The notes under the pieces are model-generated. The model was not told the DNA's origin. It saw only the letters and a list, made by a program, of their open reading frames with translations, and did no database searches. Positions 33,572 to 45,900 of a DNA stretch of 64,000 bases are shown piece by piece (within the stretch, counting starts at the first letter, position 1; each line of letters starts with the position of its first letter). The translations under genes and the position numbers were made by a program. The stretch comes from Rusavskia elegans. Taxonomy: Eukaryota > Ascomycota > Lecanoromycetes > Teloschistales > Teloschistaceae. The stretch covers positions 62,001 through 126,000 of the forward strand of contig SAUG01000070.1 in NCBI GenBank assembly GCA_011316305.1, read 5' to 3'.

Positions 33572-34387
33572 TTGCCTCAGAACTCAGACCTGCACCGCCG
33601 AAATTTAAGCGAGATTAAAGAGTATTCGAACTAGAGTCTAGTAGTTACTCTATCTAGCTAGACCCTAAAAATTTCGTCGGTCGCAGGTCTGAGTTTAGGA
33701 CTACGAATTTCGGTCAGGTTAATTATTAATATTTATAATTTCCCGAAAAGTCCCTCTTCGTCCAACGGTTAAATACAGACTTAACTAAAAATCTAAATCT
33801 ATTAAACCCCCCCCGCCGCGAGATTTTTATTGTCTTTAGAGCTGTCTCCTAATATCGAGGCCCTTGTCGCGTTTTCTCCAGCTTTTCTAGCTCTTGACGT
33901 CGAAAAAACTCGATTTTCGACGTTTTTTCGACGTTTTTTCGAGAATCTCTACGAAATCTTAAGCTTTTATCTCTATTTCTCGCTCCGTCGCTAGCTAGAG
34001 CTTAGGTCTAGGCCCGGAGAGGCTTTTTATCGTAGGAGATAAAAGGCGCATTCTCGTCGTCGATATCGACGAAAAAGAGAGATTTCTTACTAAGATTGCG
34101 ACACGACTCACACGAGGAAAAACGGGAGAGAAAAGAAAAGACGTCTCGACAAGTAGAGATCTAATTTACTTAACCTCGTTATTGATTCTGTACGACTACG
34201 TAGAAGAAAAAAAGAAATTTCGAGAAAAAACGTAAATAAACGAGTATTAACCTAGTAGGAAATCCGGGTATTAAACTTAAACTCCCTACTAATATCGTCT
34301 TAGTCAGCTTTTCCTAGGCTTGGCATACACGTTTTACCCGGGTATAACTATGACGATATTATATAGGGAGTCTGAGAGCTGAGGCAA
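33572..34387. mobile_element. RIP-degraded non-autonomous TIR element (816 bp) with 8-bp target duplication
   Basis: The left end reads TTGCCTCAGAACTCAGAC and the right end, read inward on the other strand, TTGCCTCAGCTCTCAGAC: 16 of 18 positions match. Both ends are flanked by the direct repeat TGATTTTT (33564-33571 and 34388-34395), an 8-bp target duplication as made by hAT- or P-type transposases. The interior has no open frame and is strikingly AT-rich; in 33601-33800 I count about 25 TpA but only about 4 CpA and 1 TpG, the signature of RIP. The left subterminal 26 bp (33581-33606) recurs inverted at 33669-33695 with small changes. The T run makes the exact boundary of the duplication ambiguous by a few bases. 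Interpreted as a dead, non-autonomous DNA transposon copy. Confidence 0.65.
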
Positions 34388-34552
34388 TGATTTTTTTGCC
34401 AAGACCTCCAGCATTCACTAACTTCTGAATAGTTCATTGCCGTGTTCAGACCGCAATTCCATCAATCAAGAAATGGTAGGAAACGATACAATGATGATCG
34501 CTTGATGAATGGCAATACAGCCTACAGCTTCCGAGGTGTCATTATCCACCAA

Positions 34553-35369
34553 CTATCTGCCTGCCACCTTCCTAAGTAAACTCACTAATCCACCCACATC
34601 CGACAACCACGGTGAATGCCCCGTCCCAATCCTCTCAAGCCTCCATTCCGCTCGACTCTCCTTCTTCGCCGCCTCGAACATCTCCTCCTGCTGACTCTGC
34701 GGTATCGCCTGATCTTTCTCGCAAACGATATACGTACATGCTATCACCCCACCATCCTGTACTGTCTCTGTCATTTTCGACGTAATCGTAGCCATAGCTT
34801 GAGGTCTCAATCTCGTAACCCAAGGCGCAGAAACGGACTCGGGAACATCGTTGTACAACACCTTTTCTGGTCCGACGACGATGACGCGAGAGGAATCGGT
34901 AGGGTCTGGAGCCAGGAATGGTGCAGGTTCCGAGGTTATATCTAGTAGACTCTTTCCCGTGGCACGGCGTATGCAGAGATGAATACGAAATGTACAATCC
35001 TCCCCTTTTCACCTCTGGCGTTCCGGTGAGCGGCTTCGAGGCCGGAGAGGGCGTTGGGGCCGACCATTCCGCTGTGGGAATGCTTTACTATGATTACCTC
35101 TTCCTGTTCTTGAAGTACGAGTGTTTCTAATCATTTGCGGACGAAGGCTGTATCTTCGAGGTAAGAGGAGACATGGCGCCCGCCGGAACTGGGAAGGTCC
35201 TCTGCGCTGGTTGGGAAACCATGGCTTTCAAGGGAGGAGCGGACGGCTTTCCAGCCGGATGCGTGTGGAGTGCGCCTGACAGAAAATCAGTGGGTATGGA
35301 TCATTGTGACGTTGGTGATTCATACGCACCGTGGATGAAGTAGATGGTTGGTTGATCGGAAGAAGACGT
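34553..35369 (-). pseudogene. Broken alpha/beta-hydrolase gene
   Basis: Minus-strand remains of an alpha/beta-hydrolase (AB hydrolase 6 / esterase-like fungal family). Recognisable blocks in order: QPTIYFIHG (oxyanion HG) near 35350, SGWKAVRSSLESHGFP, SSYLEDTAFVRK, VIIVKHSHSGMVGPNAL (nucleophile serine region, normally HSYGG), VHFVFISAYAVP, then in another frame SLLDITSEPAPFLA and a long intact tail ending GTGHSPWLSDVGG (catalytic His). Lesions: no ATG before the first block (an ACG at 35369-35367 sits where the start would be), an in-frame TGA at 35133-35131, and a frameshift near 34950-34965. A 54-nt intron-like gap follows the HG block (GTGCGT...CAG). The last open part (34553-34861) could still be read alone but lacks the nucleophile. 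An unusual intron pattern cannot rescue all three lesions. Confidence 0.7.
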
Positions 35370-36245
35370 ATAACACGGATCGGACCCCCTTATAGATGGA
35401 AGAGAAGAGAGCCTCGGCTTGAGCTTATAGAAATACACCGACTCGCAGGAGCTGTGTGGTATGCTTCTGATGAGGAATGCAACATGGTAGATCCAAAACT
35501 CAGGAATATGAATATATATATCTACTTCCTCCGTTGTCGGGATTCGGATCTTCCTATCATTTTTCTGATTTCAAATCCTTAATTCTGAAACCCACCTTGA
35601 CACTACGAGAATCCTCCCAACTCCAGGCTCCCCTTACAATAAGCTGACTGACCATGATGAAAGGTTAATCCAAACTTGAAATACGCTAGAAAACCCCAGT
35701 CGCTTGGAATCAGAGCATTGTTAGCAGCGTTACCAATGATCTCCGACCAGGCAAATGGTTCTATACAGTAGACCTGCACGAATGACGTCGCAGATGGTAC
35801 ATCACGCCCAGCGGTCAACTGGAAGTAACCAAAAAGGGGCATAGGTAAAGATCATCGAACATTGATAAAATTGTTATCCTGAATAATAATTGATTGCTAT
35901 ACTTCTGCGTTTGGAATAGGACTGTAAGCCACTCACCGAAAGGGGAATCGAGGACGGACTTATGTTATCCTGGCGGACCGGTGTACGCTTGCATGTAGTC
36001 ACCGCACGTCTCCCCATCTCATAGGTCGCAAGTCGAGTATTCGATGCCGGGACAGATTACCTCGCTGTTGGTAAGACCGGTCCCAAGCATGCCGTTAATG
36101 TGGTATGCAAAGGACCTGGCATCGACGGGAGTAGAAGCGCTTTATTCGTCATTCGATATCTGTAATAGCTCGATTTCATTCAGGATAACGATTGATCGAA
36201 GGCCAAGACGACTGAATATATGCAGGTCTATACCGTCCACGCGGA
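35370..36245. other. Intergenic, nothing recognised
   Basis: About 880 bases between the broken hydrolase and the stop of the MFS gene. A 79-residue minus frame with ATG at 35842 exists but shows no domain and is not called. Confidence 0.5.
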
Positions 36246-38260
36246 TCAGTGGTACGAAGTACCTCCGGCCCCAAATCCGTTCCTCGAATGCCCCAGTCCA
36301 TTGCACAAATCATTGCCTTCAGGTCCTGGGGATTTCCTCAATCCTATGGGACTCGATATTCTTTTCAACGGCGTTCCGACTGCTGCACCACTGCTTTTGC
36401 TGGATGCTTTCGAAAGCCCATTGTTCGACAATAACTCTGTGTTCTCTGTCGTGAAGTCATCAACCTCATCCCTTGGTATGCTTTCTGGTGAGCTCATCAT
36501 GACAGGTTTTGAAGTCTCGCCTTCTTCCGCTCGAGGTACTTCCGGTTCCTCATATCCATCTTCACCATCATCGGTATTCTCGGAAGCCCCGAAGCCTTCC
36601 ATTTCGACTAGCCACCATACTGGTATTGCGCCCAGGACGGCAAAGCCAGCAAGAACCCACCAGGGTAGGATAGCCCACCCTTTCTTACTCCCGGTCTCAA
36701 ACATGACACCGCTCAAAGCCGGGCCTGTTGCTCTGCCAATCGCACTCACAGATGTCGCCACCCCATTGAGAGTGCCAAGGATGCGGAGGCTCACCGCACT
36801 GTTGGTCAACAGAATGGTTGTACATGGGAAGGCGAAGATAGTAGCGAAGCACTTGACCAGCATGATGACAAACATCACAATCTGCTGTGCCAGTGAGCTT
36901 GGCATTAGCGCGGTAAAGGGAGTTACGACATAAACAAGTGGAAAGATAATGGTGACGACTTTGAGCGAGTTGAGGACGCCGTAGTAGCGAGCCAGAGGTG
37001 GGAAGACGAGAAATTGGATCATTGTCCCGGCTACGCCGTACAGGGTGAAGATGACTCCAATCCGACCCGAGTCTATCCCAAAGCCTCCAGAGAACTTGAA
37101 TGGCAAGCTGACGTTGGGATTCGAAGAGCGCCCATGTTGAGGGGGATGATGCATGAAGACGGGTAGAAGTTGATCATATGCAACCGAATGGAGCGCGAGA
37201 AGTGTATAGGTGAGCAGATTGATGTTTGACTGCCTCGAGAACACCTATCGTTGGAGACACGTCAATCTCAAGCGAGGGTAAGACGCTAGCTAAAATTCGA
37301 CCTACCTCTCGATATATGGGAGCTTCTTGCAAGATCGGCTTCTGTCGCGCTTCAAAGTCGTCTCCTTTACTCGAAGCGAACGATCCACGAGAGTGTCCGA
37401 GGAAATAGGTGGACTGTTCGGCGTCGCTGGGAGGGTGTGACTTCCGTGGTTTTTTCTTGAATATTCGCACGATCGATTTCCCAACGGCACGACCACAATC
37501 ACGTCGATGTCTCTTGCTTTCTAGCGATTCCTGTAACCATGAGATGGTGATCTGGATGGTTTGGAACAGCGCCAACCTTTAGAAAGAGTGTCCCTGCAGT
37601 AAGGCCAACTAGAAAGAACAGGCTTGCTACAATATTTGGCAATGCATATGGAAATTTTCTGAAAAAATCGTTCCCGAAGACTTGGGGATATCTCGCAGCA
37701 GGATTGGCAAGAGCACCGCCCTAAGACAAACGTTAGTCGCTCTTCAAACGACGTCCGTCCAAGTTAAGAAGAAGCATTACAAATCCTGGACCGAATATGC
37801 TTCCTATTGTCCACATGAGTGGCATGACGGAGAAGGCTCTTGGTTGCAGCTCTTTCCAAGGTACGATCTCCGCTACAGTCGTCCTCAGGATGCCAACGTT
37901 TCCATTGCTCGCGCCAGCAAGAGATCTCGCAACAATCGCCATGGCCAGATTCTGGGAGAAACCGAACAACAGACCAGTAGACATTACACAGACCATGGCG
38001 ATGAGAATGACAGGCTTTCGGCCATAACGATCACTTGCTCGGCCCCAAAAGATACCGGTGGCCGCTTGGCTAAGAGAAAAGACAGCCGATGTGATGCCAG
38101 CCCATCTGCCGACTTCATCCTTGGGGACGTTGAAACTTTCGATCATCTCAGGCAGATAAGGGAAGACTAACGAGAAGGAAATGGGATCTGCGAGACGACA
38201 TAGCGCAAGAATGACAAGCTGCTGGACAGGCAATTTGGGGACTTTCCTTGCCTTGGCCAT
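36246..38260 (-). CDS. Major facilitator superfamily transporter (ZIFL/TetA-like, 615 aa)
   Basis: Four minus-strand exons, 38260-37781, 37720-37577, 37530-37306 and 37244-36246, join in frame to 615 residues. The N-terminus begins with helix 1 (LVILALCRLADPISFSLVFP), and loop 2-3 carries MFS motif A, GRASDRYGRK, at about residues 73-82. A long hydrophilic central loop (about 215-285, basic then Ser/Glu-rich) separates two six-helix halves. The C-terminal cytosolic tail (last 130 residues) is acidic, then Ser/Gly-rich. The pattern matches fungal members related to plant ZIFL and bacterial Tet antiporters, so a proton-coupled export role at the plasma membrane or vacuole is inferred; substrate unknown. 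The third intron begins GTAGGT directly after a conserved loop segment. Confidence 0.88.
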
Positions 38261-39269
38261 CTTTTCTGTTCGGTGTCGTTGAGGTTAAGCCAGCCTTTGA
38301 CAGATAAAATATTCCAGGTTCAGGCCACGCAAAGCCATGCCCAGTCCAAGTACATAACCAGGCTAAATGTTCACAGGATGAGTATGACAGCGAAGGAGCC
38401 TCACTTACGCCCGACATTTTCTCTAGTAGATAAGCTATGAGATGACTGAGTCACAGGAAAACCTCTCGGCATCAACCCCACTTGGGCAGGTTTGCGGAAA
38501 ACTCGGCTACTAGAGCACTACTAGGGTATCTTAAGTGAATCGAAGGTTTCCGAACCCATAAGATAGGCATCATATGCTTGTTCGGTGCTTCATGTTCCTC
38601 AAGGGGGACTCGATCAAGGATGGAAGACTGCCGTGAAATAAGACCGTTTGATGTCTGAGAGAAGCAGAAGGTCGGAAGTCAAAATCGTCTGGATATGATG
38701 ACCATGAGCTAGCTCATTACGTATTAGTGTAGGTGCAACCAAAGCCTCCCAAAAGACAGGGAAAGCGCTGACAGCATCAATACGGTACCGAGATGAGGTT
38801 GACCAGCTTCACATACATGATCACGACATGAAGTTTGGGAGATAAATAGTTGTCCAATGCCGAAATATAATTTGATCGATTTTTCGACATGCCACGATAT
38901 GATTTATCTGATACGGCTTCGTCTTCCCCATATGCCTGCTCCTCAACCTATCCCACAAAGTTGGGTTGTCTCTTCTGTTCCTCTCCCCACTTCAGAGCCT
39001 GACCACGACTTTCGACGTGATGCTCTTCTTGCCAAATTAGGACATTGCGAGCACGATACTGCTCGTGTCCGACATTGCCGACATTTCGACTTCCCAGCAA
39101 CACACTGCCGTTGGTGACCGGCAGATTGCTGACGTACTTGAAAGGTACGGTGTGTGTGATACTTGGAAGCCGGAACGGTCATCTCCGAGCCAGTCGGAGA
39201 TGAATTAAATAATGTTGTACTCAAGAAAATTCGTTCACTCGGAGAATTACGCAAAACTTCTTCCTTCAA
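38261..39269. other. Intergenic, nothing recognised
   Basis: About 1 kb between two minus-strand genes, holding the MFS promoter and the 3' end of the EsdC-like gene. Short frames are shadow-like. Confidence 0.55.
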
Positions 39270-40162
39270 TCATCTTCGGCGGACCTCAGCGCGTTGGCGG
39301 GGTCGAACCTGGCGGACCTCGGGCTCGCTGTCGCTGTCGGAGTCGCCGCCGCTGGAGCATCCCGAAGAGCTGTCGTCGCTGTAGCCACATCGGCTGCCTC
39401 CGCAGTCAAGCTTGACTCGGTCACCTCGCCTGGTGACACCGTAGCGATTGCATCTGCAACTGCCGCTGCCGCTGGATGGGTCGCTGAGGGATGAAAGTGA
39501 AGAGGGCGAGCTGCGGTCGGAGGCGGAGCTACGGCTGGACAGGCTGGAGCCAACGGACGATGGGGGGCTGACGTTCCTGTATTTGGAGCTGTACAAGGAA
39601 GCTTGCTCGAGCTGATCGGCCAAGTCGTCTAGCCCAGGGGGAGTGCTGTAGTCGGCCTCACGGACGTGGCGGGACGCATAGGGCTTGCTGGGCTTGGGGG
39701 AGATGATCTTGGATGGGGAGAGAGAGCGTCCCTTGGGGACCTCCATGGATTGACGGACGGATCCACGCTTGGCACTGCTGAGGGTCGAAGCAGGGGCAGC
39801 GGACGACCTGGACGCTGGGACGTCGAGGATGTTGAGAGATCGGCCGGTGGTGGGTTCCTTGGTGGAAGGCTGAGCTGGGTCATGCGAGACGTGGTAACCA
39901 TCCATGATGTACTGTTGAATGGAGTCAGTAGTTGATTGGAGTTGGTGTGGGAAGCTATCGGAGGACTTACGTAGTACCAGTACCGTTGACCTGGCTTAAG
40001 TGTGGAGCTCGAGAAGCGGAATGTACCCTTCCACCCACCGGTTTTGGAGGGATCCTTGGAGAGTGGGAGTTGGCCGGCGTAGTTGTCCCATGAGCCGAGG
40101 AGATGGGCGGTCTTGACGTTGGAAGAAGTGCGGAGAGTGAAAGACAATTGAGTGGCCGACAT
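39270..40162 (-). CDS. esdC: EsdC-like protein with AMPK-type glycogen-binding (CBM48) domain (277 aa)
   Basis: Two exons, 40162-39971 and 39911-39270, with one intron starting GTAAGT and ending CAACAG; the frame is kept and gives 277 residues. The first 90 residues form an AMPK-beta-like carbohydrate-binding module: LSFTLRTSSNVKTAHLLGSW DNY, then GGWKGTFRFSSSTLKPGQRY WYYYIMDGYHVSHDP, with the aromatic residues expected in CBM48 folds. The intron lies inside this domain. The remaining 190 residues are Ser-rich and disordered, ending with an acidic SDSDSE and a basic tail. Aspergillus nidulans EsdC, needed for early sexual development, has the same layout and size, so orthology is inferred from architecture, not alignment. 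A role linking glycogen or carbohydrate sensing to development is plausible. Confidence 0.75.
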
Positions 40163-41404
40163 TATTACGGGTTTGATATAAGAACAAAAAAAGGCAAGCG
40201 CTGATTATTGGAGCTTTGCTTGGCGGACGACGAATGCTACCGGAGCACTCGACTAAGCAAGATAGAATGGAATGGTGTAAAGGCAAGTGCTATTCCACGA
40301 GAGGCAGGATAAGCGCGAGCGAGCAAGAAAGAAGCTTGAGCTATGCACGAAGTCGACCAGCGACAAGAGTAATTCGAAGATTGGACAAGAGTACGATGAA
40401 AGCGAGAAAGACGCGACAAGAGCACAGCTCTGACAACAAACAACGTACAAATTACTAAGGATAGCTCAAGAAAATTGATGGCTTGCTGGAGAAGAAACGG
40501 ACAGGAAGTAGGAGAGGGCGCTTCTTTATGTTTGGAAGCCTTTCATGGGGGGTCGAGAGGTCTGCAAGCATCTGCGGGCGTAGACGATGGCAGCTCCTCA
40601 TCGGTTGCACCCCGCCGATATTGGACATGCATGATGGAAGGGTGCAGATTGGCATGCATGTTCAATGATCGACTGAATGTTTTCTGGGCGCTTAAGGGGA
40701 GCAACTGAATGGATTCAATCATGGTGGGTGGAGTAGAAGTCTGAGAGGGTGAGGGTCGAAATAAGAATAGAAAAGCGAGCGATGCAACGCAGTGATTGGC
40801 CTTGCCCAGACCAGGCTAGTCCCACGATAGCATACCGCTAGTGGCGGATCCAGCCGGCGGGGTTCAATCCTAAGCCAATCACAATCCAGCTCCATCCGGG
40901 CTTCATCTGCAATCCACATTGGCCGGGCGTCTAAATTGCACACCATACGGAGAGTGAGAGCACCTCCATCCAAAATTCCTAACCGATTCTCCCATGGCTT
41001 TCCACTTAGCCCCGGACACTGCGATGTCTGAACGAGACTGGAAGACTCGGGGATACTTCTTTGTTGCCCACTATCCATCCACCTCGGGACTCCCTAGTGT
41101 ACATCTGGAGAAGATGGAACTCACCAATCCGTATGTTTGTAGCGCCCATTGCTGATGATCGCTCGAGCCCTCCCTCCCGTCCAGTCCTTCGCTTCGTCCT
41201 GTCATGCAGCAGCTATGACCCTATCACCCGACCTTGGAAATACGCCGTCGCAATGCATGAACCCAAATGTTCGACTGTAGCTTCCCTAAATCCCGGCAGA
41301 TCAAATAATGTAGACAACTCGAGCCAGAGGCGAAGATATGTCCTCCTTTTAAAGACGCGAGCGGATAGGGATTGGATTGAGTCTCCCACGCCGTGGCAGT
41401 TGGT
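40163..41404. other. Intergenic, upstream of esdC-like gene
   Basis: About 1.24 kb. On the transcribed strand of the EsdC-like gene the first 300 bases are CT-rich, consistent with a long leader, a common feature of developmental regulator genes. No gene or RNA recognised. Confidence 0.5.
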
Positions 41405-44400
41405 CTATCGGACTGTGATACCGGATCGCTTCGTATACATCCTGGCTGCAATGTTCATCGCCGCCAGCTCCTGAAATAGTAGCTTGGCCGCGTAGGGCAT
41501 GTGAACTTGTGAAATCTTGGTCTTGTTTTTGCAAGGCCGGCATTCGAAGGAATTCTTCTTCAGATTCCTAGAGCGACACGTTAGTAATTAAACTTTCGCT
41601 AGACAGGGTGCACTTACGCAACGGGAGTCATCAGCCCACAAATGTCACATATGTGCACTCGGAAGGCGTCCGACACCTCGAATAACCGCTCTCGCAGAAA
41701 GGCACTGGCTCCGTGGGAGATCATGCAGTCACGCTCCATCTCCCCGAACCGGAGACCACCGTCTCGAGCTCGGCCTTCCACAGGCTGTCGAGTAAGGATC
41801 TGCACCGGCCCTCGAGCTCGAGCGTGAATCTTATCGTCCACCATGTGCCGTAGCCGCTGGTAATATGTCGGCCCTAGGAATACTTGAGCTACCAACTTTC
41901 GGCCTGTGTGGCCATTGTACATGACTTCAAATCCTCGAGACTGGTAGCCGTGTTCTCGCAGTAGCTTCGACACCGAATCCACAGTGATCTCCGTGAATGG
42001 GGTCGCGTCGCCTTCGTAGCCTCGGAGCGAAGATACCTTGCTCAGCTGACATTCGATCAAGTGGGCAATTGTCATCCGCGAAGGGATGGCGTGTGGGTTG
42101 ATGATGAGATCCGGCACCACACCTTCGCTCGTGAAAGGCATGTCCTCTTGCCGATACGTAATACCAATCGTTCCCTTTTGTCCATGGCGTGAAGCAAACT
42201 TGTCGCCAATCTGCGGTATCTTGGTGGTACGCATCCGTACTTTGACGAATTTCAAGCCTTCGGAATTGGTCGACAGAAGGACTTTGTCCACAATACCATT
42301 TTCAGTACTCCTCAATGGGGTGGAGGCATCCTTCTTGATGTGAGATTTTGTTCGCTGTCCCATCTCTTGAGCATCTGGAGCTATAGGAGTCGTTTTGCCA
42401 ATGATGACATCTTCACCTGACACACGAACGCCCGGAGCAACAAGTCCGTCATCGTCCAATTTGTCGTATGTTCCATGCTTTAACTTAAGGGTCTCGGTAC
42501 GCAACGGTTTTTCGAACTTCTCCAGCACGGTCATCCCGACTCGCTTCTCCGTGTCTACGTAGGCCCGGTAGAATAAGCTGCGGAAAAGTCCACGGTCAAT
42601 ACTGCTCTGGTTCATAATAACCGAATCTTCTTGATTGTAGCCTGAGTAACAAGCAATTGCAACGATCGCATTTTGACCGGCTGGTAGTTCTCTGAATTTC
42701 AAGAATTCCATTGACCTCGTGGTCGCCAAGGGCTTCTGGGGGTAATAGAGGATATTGGCCATGGTATCCATGCGTTCGTCGTAATTGGTAAGGAATACTC
42801 CCATAGCTTGTTTGCCCATGGCAGATTGGTAGGTGTTTCGGGGAGATTGATTATGATCTGGGAAAGGAATAATGCTCGCACAGATACCCAGAATCATGCT
42901 GGGGTGGATTTCACAATGCGTCCAGGTGTGCGCCGTAGGATTCAGAGGAGCCTTGACTCGCTGATTAGGTGCGTCCTCAGAAGGCACGGGCGCTGCGTAT
43001 CCAGCTTGAATCTGCCGCGAGATCTCGAGGTCTTCAGGCGTCATGGCGATCATGATGGTTTCCTCTTCCTCGGCGTCGACATATTCAACAGCGCCTGAAT
43101 CTACCAAGGCTTCCCAACCAATGACCTGTTCTGCCCTTTCCTCGGGATCCATCGTGAGGACCATGTCTCTTTCATCCTCAAGTTTTTGGACCATGTCTTT
43201 GGTCAACGCAAGATTGCCCATGTTTTCGCTCTTTGGATCGTTATCTATGACGAATAGTGGTCTGCAAACACGACCAGCGTCTGTGAATATCTTGAATTCT
43301 CGATCGCGAATATCCCGAACAAGACTTGCCTCGTGCGCAATGATGCCTTTTCTCCTGACTTCCTGAATATGGGGAACGAGATGGGCTGGATCGTTGTGGC
43401 ATCCAATCCAAGTACCATTGACAAACACCTTCGTAGCATGAGGTGCCCGAGTCGGCTCGTATTCCTCAAGCGACTCCATACCGCGATTGGTCAAGTAATC
43501 CACTATAGGATCAGCTGGCGTACCAACACTGATGTAGCACATGAGCGCAAGATTCTTGACGAGCCCGCACGCCTGCCCTTCGGGTGTTTCTGCAGGGCAT
43601 ACAAGGCCCCAATGTGTGTTGTGTAATTGTCGCGGCTTCGCAATCTTACCGTCCCGACCGATTGGGGTGTTGGTACGTCGGAGATGTGACAAAGTCGAAG
43701 CGAATGTGTAACGATTGAGTACTTGGGACACGCCTGCCTTAGCCGAAGCTGCCTTTTTCTGATCGCCCCAATTGCCTGTAGCAAGAGAGTATTTGAGACC
43801 GCTACTCAGGGTATTCTGCTTGACTCCCAGCGTCAAGTTGAATTCACGGTTGGACTCCACGCACTTTTGCAGATACTTGTAGATATCTTTCGTAAGCTTC
43901 TGGAAGAGCATTCTGAACAGCCCAGCAAGCAGAGGACCAGCTAAGTCCAAACGTTTCTTGCCAAAGTGATCTCGGTCATCGACGTCTCTTCGGCCAAGAG
44001 CGCACTGAAGCATTCGGTGGATCATGTAGCCGAGGAAGAAAGCCTTGCGAGTTTCGCTACCCTCGGTCTGGGAGATGTGCGGTAACAGCTCTTTCTGTAG
44101 GACGTCGCGTGCAAATTTTATACGTTCATTCCTCGACATTTTCTGGTTTTTCCCACGTTTTCCGAGAAAATCGAGGGCGACTTCCCGATCTTGGATCAGC
44201 CAGGCTTCTTCCAGCGGTGGTTTTAACATCTCGAGCATGTCTCCATCCGCCCGGTCAAAGCAAATGTGGTTGAGGATGTCCTCATCAGAAACGATACCCA
44301 GTGCTCTGAAAAGGATCATAGCGGGAACCTTGGGAACGATGTATGGCATGTCGACCATGATTGTATGGCCACCGCCCTCCTTTGTTTTGGCGACCGTGGT

Positions 44401-45216
44401 AAGTTGGACTGACAGACTCGAAATGAGCCTGGAACCCTTCTCGAGTGCGCTTCGGATTTCTGCAATATAAGGCGTGTTGGTAGCTAATTTCTTGAAGACT
44501 TGCACGATGTTGGCCGCACTCCGCTCTTGCGCAATCAAGACTTTCTCGCTGCCGTTGATGATGAAATAACCGCCTTGGTCGTAAGGGCACTCGTTGTACT
44601 TGAAGAGCTCGGCTTCGGAGAGTTGGCGGAGGGTGCAGTATTTTGACTTTAGCATGATAGGTAGTCTACCAACGAAAATTGACAATGGCTCTTGGTCGTC
44701 AGCGCCGTCTTCCGTCTCCCACTCCAGGTAGGTTCCCCCGTTCCTTTGCGTCGCAGGAATTATGCTGCCGTCCTCATTCACTTGGTCCTCTACGGAACGC
44801 TCGCGCGCGACAGAAACCTTCCGAGACATCTCAAGAAAAAGGGCGCTCGCGTAGGTCAGATTCCGCAGTCGAGCTTCCTGGGGCAGCATGGATACTGTGA
44901 CGCCATCTGCTTCAGTAGCAGAAGGTCGGGCGATGGCGATTTGACCGAATTTGATTTCGTAGCGTCGCAGAACAATAGGATCGTTCTCGTCTGATTGTGG
45001 GGCATGTTGATCGAGAGTGAGGAGCGAATGCTCATCGACCAGATCTTGCATGGTTGACTGAACGAACTCATCGAAGGAATCCAGCTGTTGGGAGACCAAC
45101 CCTTTGGCATCGAAAAAAGAGGAGATGACGGTCCAGCAATCCTCAGCGGTGATTCCTTCATCCTCGACATCATCGTCAAGATAGCCATCGTCATACTCCT
45201 CCTCATACGTCGCCAT
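41405..45216 (-). CDS. RPB2: RNA polymerase II second-largest subunit RPB2 (1253 aa)
   Basis: Two exons, 45216-41618 and 41567-41405 (intron of 50 nt, GTAAGT...TAG), give 1253 residues. The start is the ATG at 45216 ([15 protein letters not shown]); the frame is open 99 nt further upstream, but without ATG. Diagnostic blocks: [80 protein letters not shown] and [18 protein letters not shown]. The C-terminal zinc site is split by the intron: CDICGLMTP in exon 1 and CRPCKNK in exon 2, followed by [23 protein letters not shown]2 forms one half of the Pol II active cleft. Ending the gene at the exon-1 stop (41614) would lose the second half of the zinc site, so the second exon is certain. Length matches ascomycete RPB2. 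Confidence 0.97.
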
Positions 45217-45900
45217 CGTGATGTCGTTTGAGGGCGAAGCCGCGCTCCAGGGGCAGAATAGGTACTCGAAGTGGTTCCAAGGCAAGGTCAAGGAGCGCAA
45301 CTGCTTTGGGAGCACAAGCTCACTTGCAAGCCGTTAACGCCGAAACGCGCACATCTCACATAATATAGATCCGGTACGTTCCACGTTTGAAATCTCACGA
45401 ATAAATGAGGGAGAGTTGAGGTCGTTGTAGGTGGTCAAAGGATGAAACAACAATTATTCATGAGACACTCAGAATGGGTGCACGTACTTTAGAAGTTCTC
45501 GAGGCTCTTACACTAGCGCGGCTCAGTGTACGCTAAGCTCGAATAGCATGATATTGAGTCGACATATCAATAATCCTTGTTTCGGAGCCAGAGTGCGCTG
45601 GCTGACGACATCCTGATGGATCGTCCATCCTCCTTTGGGACACCAGCTACAAGAAAAAATAGGCTGCAAAATTTTACAGGATTATTAATCTCAAGCCTGC
45701 AGCTTTGTCAGTGACAAAGCATTATAAGGCGTACCGTCAGGAGCAGGGTTCCAGATCTACACATCCCGCTCGACGTCACCAAGGTAGAGTTAAACAGCTC
45801 TATTCCTTCTTACTTAGTCTCAGAGTCTCGGTCTTTGTATCCAGATTATGCCCCAGGAGAAGTCTCTTGTAGCACATTTTCCCTCTCAAACCAATACCCA
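45217..45900. promoter_or_regulatory. Divergent promoter region, RPB2 / epimerase-like gene
   Basis: 684 bp between two divergent start codons. No clear TATA box next to either start and no gene or repeat recognised. Confidence 0.45.

Noticed and set aside
35603..35842. 79-residue minus-strand frame with ATG
   Set aside because: No domain, no promoter sign, and within a spacer of similar random frames.
36220..36933. Plus-strand 237-residue frame
   Set aside because: Antisense shadow of the MFS transporter's fourth exon, which has clear membrane helices and splice continuity.
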